This document shows, one piece after another, positions 32,051-42,290 of a stretch of DNA of 64,000 bases. Origin of the DNA: Apodemus sylvaticus (taxonomy: Eukaryota; Chordata; Mammalia; Rodentia; Muridae); assembly GCF_947179515.1 (NCBI RefSeq), contig NC_067483.1, positions 90,309,835-90,373,834 of the forward strand, read 5' to 3'. Positions within the stretch are counted from its first letter, which is position 1; each line of letters starts with the position of its first letter. Both the position numbers and the translations under genes were made by a program. The notes beneath the pieces were generated by a model. That model was given only the letters and a program-made list of their open reading frames with translations. It had not been told where the DNA came from and did no database searches.

Positions 32051-32832
32051 ATGGTGAGAATCAAACCAGAGGCGTGGAGAAGGCTCGGGGAACGTGTGGA
32101 AGGAAAGCCACTGAGGTTCTCACAGGGGTCGCTCTTGGACGTGATGGTTAGAGAGGAAATTTAACCCCACCCCCACTCCCTGTCTGGGTGTGGGCTTATT
32201 GTTGGAATGTTTTAGAAAATATTTGGTAAAAACAAAATTAAGAAAATAAATCCCACCCCAATTCTGCTAAACTGTGATTAGTTTATTTTAGTACATATTT
32301 TTTCTCCCCAAAGTTGTACCTTCTTATTATATTGAAACTCACCTTTGCTACTTAACAATACATCATGTTTTGTTAGCATATTAGAATTTATCTATTATAC
32401 CAACCCCTAAACTTATGAAGAAAATGTTCAATTTTACAATGCTCTATTTAACTGCTGTGCTGTACATGTCGTGGCTAGCAAAACCAGAGGTGGTTTATCC
32501 AGTAAGGGAGACAGGCTTGCTAAACACAGAGATAAATGTGTACAAACTCAAAGTGCCAAGGAGGAAATCTACCCGGTGCTGAACATGTTTATTAGTAGAG
32601 AGGGCTCTGCATTTGGAGAGTGCTCAAGGGCTTCAGGTAGAGTTGATGGGTTGAAGCTGGGGAAGGTCCAGCAGGGGGCGCTCCTGGTGGAGAGAGTGGC
32701 CTGTGCAAAGATCCTATATTTGGAGATAACCTAGACTATTTGGGTGTCGCTGGAGTCCAGGGAGCCTGTGCGTGTTTATTGGCTCCTTTTCTTTGTCAAC
32801 ATTTTTCTTAAAAAAAAAAAAGCCAAATAATT
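32051..32832. other. Intronic unique stretch
   Basis: AT-rich in 32220-32440, with an A run at about 32809-32821. No gene seen. Confidence 0.4.
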
Positions 32833-33214
32833 GGGTATGTGTTCATGTGTGGGTGGGTGTGGCTGTGTGTTTATATGCATATGTGTTTGTGTATATGTGT
32901 TCATGTGTGTGTTCATGTATGTGTTCATGTGTGGGTGTGTACAGCTGTGTGTTTACCAGATTGGGTGTGTGTGTGTTCATATGTGTATGTGTTCACGTGT
33001 ATGTGTGTGTGGCTGTGTGTTCACAAGTATGTATATGTTTATGTGTGTGTGTTTGTGTGTGTGTGTTCATGTGTGTGTGTGTGTGTGTGGCTGTGTGTTC
33101 ACAAGTATGTGTATGTATATGTTTATGTGTGTGTGTTTGTGTGTGTGTGTGTTCATGTGTGTGTGTATGGCTGTGTGCTCATGAGTATGTGTGTGTGTGT
33201 TCATGTTGTATGTG

Positions 33215-33260
<46 letters not shown>

Positions 33261-33262
33261 TT
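32833..33262. repeat. TG-rich minisatellite with about 78-80-bp periodicity
   Basis: Within 430 bp of TG/TTCATG units, the phrase GGCTGTGTGTTCACAAGTAT recurs at 33011 and 33089. A variant appears at 33169 (GGCTGTGTGCTCATGAGTAT). The long Cys/Val-rich frames across it are artefacts. Confidence 0.92.
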
Positions 33263-33425
33263 GCTCCTGTGTTCACAGTGGCCAGAAGAGGGCATCGGAT
33301 CCCTCAGCACTAGAGTAACAGGCATCCATAGGATATCCAGCTCACTCTGTGGGTCTTGAGATCCGAACTCAGGTCCTCATAACTGATCAACAAACACTGT
33401 TGACAGCCGAGCCACCTCTCAGCCA
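33263..33425 (-). mobile_element. B3-type SINE
   Basis: GTGGCCAGAAGAGGGCATCG, CTTGAGATCCGAACTCAGGT and CCGAGCCACCTCTCAGCC mark the inverted B3 sequence. It follows the TG tract, which fits growth of the tract from the SINE tail. Confidence 0.65.
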
Positions 33426-34839
33426 TTGTCAGATCTCCTGCTGATGCTTTCCCTCATTCCTCACAGGAGCTGCCTTCAGACAGACATCCCCTTGAGCCCT
33501 ATACTACGTGTTCTTGTGGTTCCCATCTGTCTGTAGCCTCGTTAATGAAAGTTCTGCCATCATTATCCCTGTGCCGTCACTGCCATTTGGTGGCATGCCT
33601 TGGAAGTTTGCTGCCAACCCAAGGTTAATTAAAAATCCACCTGTAGTTTCTACTATTAGTTATGTCTAGATGTGTAGTCAATCTGGGAGTTCGTGTCTGT
33701 GTGCTGGGAGAAAGTGGGGAAATTTTATTGTTATCTAAATGATTGGCTAGTTGTAGAAACAGTATTTATTGAACAGTCTATCCTTTCTCCACTGTTTTGA
33801 AATACAACCTTCATAACATACTGACATTGTGTAGATATTTGGATCGGCTTCTGCACCTTCTGTTATCCGCCATTGATTTGATGTCTACTCCATTGCTGGC
33901 CTGTTCCTGTTTTACTCTCATATTCTTTAAAATCTGATAGAACAAATCCCCACTCATTACTCTTATTTTTTTCCAAAGTGTTTTCAGTCCCTGGAAATTA
34001 TTCTTCTAGATAAGTTTTAGAATCATTTAGTTAATTCTGCAGATTAATTTGGGGCAAATGACATCTCTTCGATCCTGGCATCCTCAGAAAGACGGCAGAG
34101 CAGCTGTTGTGTTAAATGTCCTCTTGGGTTATTGGGTAGAATGGACATTTTTAAAGAAAGCGCCAGCCTTGAAGGCAACACCGTTTCATCTAGAAAATGC
34201 CACAACCCAGAGAATGGGGCCAGAGGGAAAACCAGACCAACTTTAGGTCACTGAGGTTCCTCTGTGGTCTGGGTGTGGTCTCCCCAAGGCTTTGGTCCGC
34301 TGGGCAGACCTCAGGACCTCAGGATGAGGGATGAGAGGGGTGGTGTGACTCTGTAGAGCTGTGGAAGGTTAGGAGGTTGATGTACAAAACTCATCTGTGC
34401 TCGGTACTCCCCTCTGGATTTGTCATGGGTCACATTCACCCCCAACACGATCAGCAGATGAGTTCGCCTGGGCTGTTTATTATGTGACTCGAAGGCCCTG
34501 GAAAGTAATTTAACTTTGCTAAGAGAAGGGTACTGATGACAGTGCAGAAGGGAAGGGTGTGGGTGCAGGGGCTGGGGCAGATGATGTGCGGAGGGTGTGG
34601 GGCAGGTAGCTGAAATTGCTCTGAGGTCCTGCCCTTACTGAATTGAGAGTGCCACCTGCAGGCAACTCTGCTCGAGTAGTCCTTATTGTGCCCCGAGCAA
34701 GGGGAGAGACGTTCTTCTTTTAAAGTCAGCCTGGACCTGTGAGTGTTTCAGTGCCTTGTCTGTAGGTCAGGGCCTCCGGGGTGTTTGCATCTTCTGTTCT
34801 GCATGGGGAGTTTGATGGGAGCTGACTCCCTGCTACTTC
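33426..34839. other. Intronic unique stretch
   Basis: No repeat or gene. 33620-34050 is AT-rich and repeat-free. Confidence 0.4.
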
Positions 34840-35060
34840 CCACCCAGCTGGGAAGCACATCTGGACGAGGGACGAGAGGGGCGGTGAGCTGCTTTGGGTT
34901 CTGCGGGCTGCGGCAGCTGCCTTGCTCCTCCTGTAGCCTGGGCTGGCAGGATCAGCTCAGCTCTGCTATTTTTAAACTGTCCGCTATGCTCTGGTGGAGG
35001 CTGCCTGCACCTCATGCTGAATCATGATCCAGCCTGCTAATTGCAGCAGCGCCTGCGGCC
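34840..35060. promoter_or_regulatory. Candidate intronic enhancer with MEF2 site
   Basis: A repeat-free block with a full MEF2 consensus CTATTTTTAA (34966-34975). E-box CAGCTG cores lie nearby (about 34845 and 34915). TGCTGAATCA (35015-35024) resembles a MAF/AP-1 half site, and CTGCTAATTGC (about 35033-35043) is a homeodomain core. MEF2 plus E-boxes is typical of neuronal and muscle enhancers, and SUSD4 is brain-expressed. The grouping is visible in the sequence; enhancer function is inference. Confidence 0.35.
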
Positions 35061-37191
35061 TGCCAAGTACCCAGACAGGCATCTGGTTCTGCGTTTTGGG
35101 TTCCTGCAATAGGACAGACAGGATGACAGACACTCCTAGAGGCAGGGGTACCAAGCAGGCCCAGTAAGTACTCCCATGGTGTTCTGTACCTTTGGGTTTA
35201 ATAAAGAAGTTTATAGTCACAACACCGACAGCACCAGATTGTTACAACTCACACATTAAAGTGAGGGGCTTCAGGATCCTGTGTGTATTAAACACATATT
35301 TCAGCCATCAAAGTTGCTTTAGTCCCCTCCCTTAGAGCAAGTAGCATCCATATGCAAACCGTATTAACAAGAATATGGGTATCATACACAGGTTGATATA
35401 TGAGGTCGACTGTCCTTTCTTAGAAACCTATTTTGCCAGGGCCATTATTATATTTTTAAAGCAATGGGGGATGGAGAATTGTTCCTCTAGGGGGCTGGGA
35501 GCCAGGTGCCTGTCAGTGATTCCCTCCCTAATGTCCCTAGCTGTGAGGTCATGGGACTAAGAAGGGCCACACGCGTGCCCCTCCTATGAGGACCGAACTT
35601 CCATGCCTTGTCTTCCTGGAACCTCTTAGAGCCAGCTGCCAGTGCTTGCATCAGGCTTGACACTGTGACATGTGGACAGGGCCACCTCCATCCTCCTAGG
35701 CGTCTAACGGACTGAGCGTTGACAGCCCTCGCTTAGCCTTGACAATGGTGCAGCTCTCGTGAGACATATTCCTGTCTCCTTTTAAAAGACAAGGCAGCTG
35801 GTTTTTAACCTTAGCTGCTGTGTAAGTGCCCATCTGAGCTTGCCCTTCAAGCAGAGACCTCACCTGCTCAAGCATTACCAGGGCCTGTCCCTTTGACCCA
35901 TCCAAGGGTCAGAGAAGCCATAGCCTGGATTTCTGTCTGTTCTGGAGACAGGACATTAAGAGCTGAGCAATGCTAAGGCAAGAGGTGACAAATAGCTGTG
36001 GTCTTCAGGCAAAGGGATGTATCGCCTCTTGACAACATTAGGTCTGTTCTTAGGGTATAGACCAGCCCACAGGGCAGTGGCACAAGCCGGATATTCCTCC
36101 AGGATTTGGCCATGTGTAGTCAACTATAGAGAAGGCACTTTGAGCAAGATGGTGGTGGTACTCTCCTTTCTACAATCTCTTGTGAGGGAGTGTTAAAAAA
36201 GACAGCTTCAAGGGCAGCTGTCAGAGGGGGGCTGGCGGAGTGAAAGTCTCAGCTCTGTTGACTGAACAGATTGCCATCTGCCTCCCTCAGGACTGCTGGA
36301 AATGTCCTCACGATGAGTGAGGACAGTTATAATGGGCAGGCCTTGGGGCTGGCCCAGTTTTGGGACATAGTGGCTCAGGCTTCTGCATCTTTCAAGGACT
36401 CTGACACATCGATCCACGGGGCTTGTTCAACTCACGGAGCCTGACTCCTCAACAATCCTGGGAGACTTTCTACAGACTCCTTGGTTGAGTCACCATCGAC
36501 TCTGAGGGCAGGCTGTGGAATATAGGAGTTTCAGATTTGATAGTTGTGAGGTCCTAGGGAGTAGCTGGTGTGGTGGCCTGCTATCTAGAATCTCACGTCA
36601 ATCCTGGCAGGGATCAAGCCATGGAAAGACCCCAGAGCTTCCAGGGTATGACAGGCTGGAGGGACGATGGTTGGTTGGGATAATGATACCCTCTGTCCCA
36701 TCCAGTCAATGCCCTGCTTGTACCCAGCCCCTCTCCTCCATGAACCCCTTTTAATCCTGGTTTTCCACTGTCCCTCCCCAGAGATTCCTGAAGAGACCGT
36801 TTACATTTAGTTTCTTTCCTCATCCCCAACTCAAATGCTCAACCCACAGCAATCTGGTGCCACCCCCATCACGCCACTGAAATTATCCTGGTAAATGTCA
36901 CCTCTGAAGACGTGTGAACAGCAGATTTGAGTGTGTGGTGGGTCTTGTGAGTTCTTTTCTTTCTCAGGCTTAGCAGGAGCTGACTTCTAGCCCTCTCTCT
37001 GCCATGAAGTTTGGATATTACTCTCTTCTGCCCTTTCTTCCACTAACTATCCCTACTCCCCTCAGAGGCCTACATTCTATTCCACCTCAGTGTCCTGTGT
37101 GATCCCATCTACCCTGTTTACACTCACTCCTCGAGTTGTCTGTTTTCTCCTTCATATTTCTTTCTGTCTCTGACAAGGAATTGTAGCTGCT
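35061..37191. other. Intronic unique stretch
   Basis: No clear repeats or genes. Confidence 0.4.
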
Positions 37192-37532
37192 TGTGGTGGT
37201 TTGAAGATGCTTGGCCCAGGGAGTGGCACTATCAGGAGGTGTGGCCTTGTTGGAGTCGATGTGGCCTTGGAGGAAGTGTATCACAGTGCAGGTAGACAAA
37301 GAGTTTCCTCCTAGCCTTCTAAGATGCCAGACCTTTCCTGGTTGCAGTTGGATCAAGGTGCAGAACTCCCAGCTCAGTGTCTCAGGTTGGACCCTGCCAT
37401 GCTTACTGCCATGATAACGGGCTGAACCTCTGACGCTGTAAGGCAGCCACAATTAAATGTTGTCACCATATAGAAGAGTTGCTTTGGTTGTGGTATCTTG
37501 TCATACCAATAAAATGCTAATTAAGTAAGACA
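37192..37532 (+). mobile_element. ORR1-type MaLR solo LTR
   Basis: The diagnostic run GATGCTTGGCCCAGGGAGTG, GCACTATCAGGAGGTGTGG and CCTTGTTGGAG opens the element. CTGAACCTCTGACGCTGTAA, CAATTAAATGTTGTC and a terminal AATTAAGTAAGACA close it, giving TG...CA ends. Flanking CTGCT (37187-37191) and CTGCC (37533-37537) could be a decayed 5-bp target duplication. Confidence 0.8.
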
Positions 37533-37663
37533 CTGCCAGTGGACGTTTACTTGTTGTCTGCCCCTAGACCCACTCCCCTACCAAATCTCCACTTGTCTAG
37601 ATAAAGTTGTACTCTCTCTTCCAATTGCTTATCCCCACATTTCTCCCATCTGTATGAGCTGTG

Positions 37664-37932
37664 TGGTGATCTACCTCATCTCGGTGATGTATGGTGATCT
37701 ACCTCATCTCAGTGATATATGGTGATCTACCTCATCTCAGTGATGAATGGTGATCTACCTCATCTCGGTGATGTATGGTGATCTGCCTCATCTCAGTGAT
37801 GTATGGTGATCTACCTCATCTCAGTGATGAATGGTGATCTACCTCATCTCGGTGATGTATGGTGATCTGCCTCATCTCAGTGATGTATGGTGATCTACCT
37901 CATCTCAGTGATGTATGGTGATCTGCCTCATC
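37664..37932. repeat. 28-bp minisatellite, 9 full units plus a partial, 84-bp higher-order period
   Basis: Units start TGGTGATCTACCTCATCTC and repeat every 28 bp from 37664. Variants at three sites (A/G in CTACC, A/G in CTCAG, GTA/GAA at the end) show that units 3-5 (37720-37803) equal units 6-8 (37804-37887). The array thus has a trimer-based higher-order repeat. Each unit carries a GATC. A 28-bp period is not a multiple of three, so the array has no coding role. Confidence 0.96.
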
Positions 37933-38114
37933 CTTGGCAACTCTTCAACAGTCATGGCCGTTGACTTCCTCTTCCTTTGTCTCTACACATCACTGAGTGT
38001 AGAGCCATCATCCAGACTCTCATCCAGTTGCTCCTGGACCACTGGACACACCCCTTAGTAGTTTGTACCTGTGGGTAGCACCCCTCCAACCCATTCTCCT
38101 TCCTGTAAATGGAT

Positions 38115-38377
38115 TGTTGCTATTGTTTGTATATGTCCTGCCCCCAACTTCCTGTGTTTGAAACTCAATCAATGGTGTAACAGCATTGAAAGCTGGGACT
38201 TAACATGAGGTGATGAAGTCATGAGGTTCCTACCCTTATCAACGCATTATCTCGGGAGCGGGTCAGTTGGGACCGAGGTTGGCTGCCGTGGGATTGTGCA
38301 ACAAAGATGTTTTCACAGACTTGCCTCCTGGACTTCCAACTTTGCCTTCATCAGAACTGTAAGACAAATCTGAATCT

Positions 38378-38419
<42 letters not shown>

Positions 38420-38481
38420 CATCTCCCCACAACCCCCATATATAGTAGTCTGTTAATGTCAACCCAGAACAGACTAAGGCA
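38115..38481 (+). mobile_element. MST/MLT1-type MaLR LTR with internal (CT)n
   Basis: TATATGTCCTGCCCCCAACT, TGTGTTTGAAACTCAATCAA, GGTGATGAAGTCATGAGG, CTTCATCAGAACTGTAAGAC and a terminal AACAGACTAAGGCA follow the MST LTR order. A CT run at 38374-38420 has expanded near the polyadenylation region. Confidence 0.65.
38374..38420. repeat. (CT)n microsatellite
   Basis: Nearly pure CT dinucleotides with one CC step, directly visible, within the MaLR LTR. Confidence 0.95.
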
Positions 38482-40399
38482 TCTGTGACTCCAACACGTA
38501 TTTACTTGTGTCCTTTACTGCTGGTTCCGATAGTGGAAGTAAACTCCAGATCATGGTTCCCAGAGCCCTCTGCAGTGTCCACTGTGCCTCTCTCCAGCCT
38601 CAGCTTTGCCGTTTCTCCTGTGGCTCTTCTTCCCCACCCCCAGCAGTTTGTGGAGGTAGTGGATCTGATTTCAGAGCAGAGGCCCCTGATAACCCTCTGA
38701 GCATAGCTGGCCATTGGTCTCACACCTCGGGGTGCCCCTCTGTTGTTTTCAGAGCACTAACCCATCTTGAAAGAGACTGAATGGCTTTGTGAAGCCGTGG
38801 TTAATCCATCCCTCCATTTCTGCTGGGAGATATGCGTTTGCACAGACATCACTGTTTGACACCAGTGTGTGTTTCCAGCCCAGTCAAAGCTGAGGTTTTA
38901 AGTTTGCCTGCATGGGACTGTCTGTTCTGGATAAATTTCCAGTTTCCACTCACCTTTCTAAAGAAATGAAAAATAGTTCAAGCATTATCTAGGAGGGAGG
39001 AGACCTCAAGCAGAGGAGATCCGGTCCAGCTCAAGAAGATTGGCCCAGAGGCTGTATGCACTCAGCGCAGGGCTTCCCACCGGCTTGCTTAAGGCGTTGG
39101 TGTGCTTTGGCCGTGTTTTCTTATTCCAGGCTGCTTTTGTTTATGCTAAATACATATACATATACACACATACACATATAGCTTTTTCTCTTGGGGACAA
39201 AAGCCACCCTGAGCAATGGCTCTGTCAACTGACCATGTAGCAGTGAATGTGTAGGTGAGGCTGGCAAAAGAGTAAGGACAGAGGGTAGGAATTTATACGC
39301 AGCTCACAGCTGCAGGCACGTGGCTCTGGGCTCCCAGGCTGCTGTGGCCTAATTGCTGTCTTCCGAGCAGATGGCTCACTCCTGTGGTGTTAAGGCTGCC
39401 TGAGAGAGGCTCTGCTATTAACACGGGTGGCGGCAAGAGCTTCCATTACCTGCCCTCCTCCCACATCCAGGAGTTCATCTCTTGGATCCTTGTATTCTCC
39501 CTCACACCTTGAGCTAAATTTAGACGTCAGAGGTCTCATCCACTTTGCACTGTCTGTGGGTAGGCTCGGGGAAGTGTCACTCAGCGCTGAGGGAGCGGTG
39601 GTGACTGTGGGACTCGGGGTTCCGTCCTGCTGGAGTGGAAAGCACACTGAGGAGAGAGCCGTGTGAAGAGGGCTCTGAGGAAAGCGTGCTCGCTTCCTCC
39701 TGGGGAACAGGATGGCAAGGGGCAAGAGGGGCAGAGGAAGCCCCCAGGAAGGCCAGGCTGCAGGCTCTGCAGAGGTGTTCCTAGCTGTGAATGTGCTAAG
39801 TCCCAAGCTGTGAGCACCTTAACCTCTGAACCCATCTAATGCCTACTACGGCAGTCATCGGCGAGTCAGAATCGGCATTGAGTTTGGTTTAAGTGCAGAC
39901 AGAATGTTCACCAGGTGGAACTTGACAAGTCCTCTAAAGACAGGCGGGCTAAAGTTCTCTGTGCCTGTCACTCAGATGCTGTCATGTGAAGAAGCAGGTG
40001 CATTCACATCTGTGGGCCAATTTCTAAATGCTCACCCTTAAATAAGGCACAAGTGAGACTTGCAGCAGGGACCTGTGGCCTCTGGGTAGTTTAATGTGTG
40101 GAAGGGCGCTTCCCACGCTGCTTCTCCCTGGCCTGCTCCCACCTCAGATGTGACTCCTTCCATGCTCATGCCTCTCCAGTGGCTGTGTAGCTGTATTGGA
40201 ACTTGCTTCATAATATCAGATATTAAAAATACTAAGTACTACCTATATATTTCAAAATGTAGAACGTAATGATAGTTTCCTCTCTTGGTTCCCGTTTCTC
40301 TGTTAAAGGTAGTTCTTTCTTTCTGTGTTTGTTTAGATCAGTTGTTTACAATGATTTGTATGTTCCTGCTGAGACAGAGTTTAGAGATGACATTTCTCC
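38482..40399. other. Intronic unique stretch
   Basis: No gene. A short TACATA/CACATA patch lies at about 39149-39180. The 138-codon minus-strand frame at 39390-39806 has no recognised domain. Confidence 0.4.
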
Positions 40400-40492
40400 C
40401 TTCCTTCCATCTTTCCTCCCTCCCTCCCTCCTTCCCTTCCTTTCTCTCCTTTCCTTCCTTCCTTCTGTCTGTCTTTCTATCTGTCTTTCATT
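40400..40492. repeat. (TTCC/CTTT)n pyrimidine repeat
   Basis: Interrupted TCCC, TTCC and TCTG units, directly visible. Confidence 0.92.
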
Positions 40493-40553
40493 TCTGGGGA
40501 TCAGACACGCATGCTAGGCATGTGGTCTTTCCACTGACTTACATCTCAGCCCC
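40493..40553 (-). mobile_element. ID-like SINE fragment
   Basis: TCTGGGGATCAGACACGCAT, GCTAGGCATGTGGTC and TTACATCTCAGCCCC match the reverse of a diverged ID element (the 'ggggctgg...gagtgc' class). Its tail is represented by the pyrimidine repeat at its left. Confidence 0.6.
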
Positions 40554-41574
40554 TAATTTTTTTGCTACCCTTTTTGTGTGGAGAAATACAGCCAGGAACC
40601 CCCTACCTCCCTTATCTTCAGAGAGCCGTCTTCCCTGGCCCTTCCTGGTCACAGTCCTGATTCCCTTTGGTTCATCTATGGATTTTTTCTTCCCTTGATA
40701 TTTGTTGACTATGTTGCTTTCTCTGTTTCTGAATCTCTATCCGCCCATTTCCCTGGCTTCACCCAGATCTTAACTGAGAACTTTTTTTTAACCAGTCCTG
40801 TGAGCAAAGGCGTGGATAGTCTGAGAGGTGACTGTAGAGATGTAGTTCCACCTTCACCCTTCACATTTACCCAGCAGCTTGGCAAAGTTTAAGTTAAACT
40901 GAATTGACCTCAGCAGTTTGAAGATATCACTGTAGAAATCTTCTAAGTTCTAGTGTCTCTGTTAAGTGTTGTCTCCCTGATTCCTGTTATTACATGTGAT
41001 CTGATCTCTTCCCTCTCAGCATTGCCCCTTCTACCTCTCTACGAAGCTCAAAATCTTTCTTCAGTCTAGTTCTCTGAATTGTCCCAACGTTGCATGCGTG
41101 TGTTGGGGAGGTCCGTTCAAGGATGGTGGCCTTGCCAGTTTGAAAACCCGTGTCTTTGAATTCATGGGATTTTTCTTGCATAGCTCCTTTGGTTGTTTCT
41201 CTCTCTTCCCATTTCCTTCAGTACGACGCTAGAACTCCGAGGCTGATCTTTAAATGCTCTTATCTTCCCCCTCCATTTTGCTTGTCTGTGTGTCTTTCTG
41301 TGTGTTATTCTCCAATCAGGGAGATTTCCAGAAATGTTTCCCCAGGTTTTGGTTGACCTTTCCAGCTGCTGCCTACGACACATTGTCTGTGCCTTTTAAA
41401 GTGACGTTGACGGGTGCAGTATAGTCTGTGTGGCTCAGAGGGTTAGTGTAGTATTTTCTTTCTGAATTATTTCATACTTCACACTTTCCCCCTTTTATTA
41501 CAAATAGATCTTTTCTCATATAATTTATCCCAATTACGGTTCCCCCTCCTCTACTCCTCGTTTCTCCCCCCCTC
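40554..41574. other. Intronic unique stretch
   Basis: Pyrimidine-rich in parts. No gene or clear repeat. Confidence 0.4.
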
Positions 41575-41664
41575 CTGTCTAGATCCACTCCCTTCCTGTC
41601 TAGATCCACTCCCTTCCTGTCTAGATCCACTCCCTTCCTGTCTAGATCCACTCCCTTCCTGTCT
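41575..41664. repeat. 21-bp minisatellite, 4 units plus a partial
   Basis: Unit CTGTCTAGATCCACTCCCTT + C repeats identically by eye from 41575 to 41658, with six more bases matching. Because 21 is divisible by three, the minus strand reads as a repeated heptapeptide, but no gene context supports translation. Confidence 0.97.
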
Positions 41665-41970
41665 CTCATTAAAAACAAACCTCTAAGAGATAACAACAAA
41701 ATATAACATGATGAAATTCAATAAGATAAAACAAAACAAAATAAAAAAAAACAACACACTGAAATTGGGCAAACCAAACAAAGAGAAGAAAAAGAGCCCC
41801 CAAGAGAAGGCGCAATAATCATCAGACACCACTTGTTCAAACACTGGGGAGTCTCTTAGACACAAATAATGGAAGCTATACCACATACTCGGAGGACCTG
41901 GTGTGGACCCACGTGGGCCCCGTGCTTGCTGTGTCAGTCTCTGCTCTCTTTCTCTCTTTCCCCATTGTCT
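41665..41970. other. A-rich intronic stretch
   Basis: AAC/AAAT-rich from about 41690 to 41760, then unique. No gene. Confidence 0.4.
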
Positions 41971-42290
41971 ATGCATTTATTTGTGTGAGTGGTCATGCGT
42001 GGGCACACGCGTGTAGGTGTGCATATACACATGTACACTTGTGTGTGGAGACCAGAGATTTGACATCAGGCATCATCCTTAGCCACATTATTTAATGAGG
42101 TAGAGTCTCTCACCAATTCTGCTAATCTAAATAATCAGCTTGTCCAGGTAGCTTAGTCTCTGCCTCGAGTTCTGGGATCACGGACTTCTGCAGAGTCCAC
42201 CTGGCTTTTTTGTGGGTGCTGGGATCCAAATTCTTGTCCTCCTGCCTGACCTGTCATGTGCTCTAGCGACTGAGCTATCTCTGCAGCCCC
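41971..42290 (-). mobile_element. B4-family (RSINE-like) SINE
   Basis: A CACATGTACAC-rich tail is followed by GTGTGGAGACCAGAGATTTG, ACATCAGGCATCATCC, TTGTGGGTGCTGGGATCCAA and CTGAGCTATCTCTGCAGCCC. This fits an inverted rodent tRNA-derived SINE. Confidence 0.6.

Noticed and set aside
32772..33318. Cys/Val-rich frames up to 162 codons
   Set aside because: They are translations of TG-rich simple repeat.
37664..37932. Possible CRISPR-like array
   Set aside because: Units are head-to-tail without unique spacers and the genome is mammalian; it is a minisatellite.
41472..41699. Heptapeptide-repeat protein on the minus strand
   Set aside because: It follows from a 21-bp minisatellite in an intron, with no gene context.
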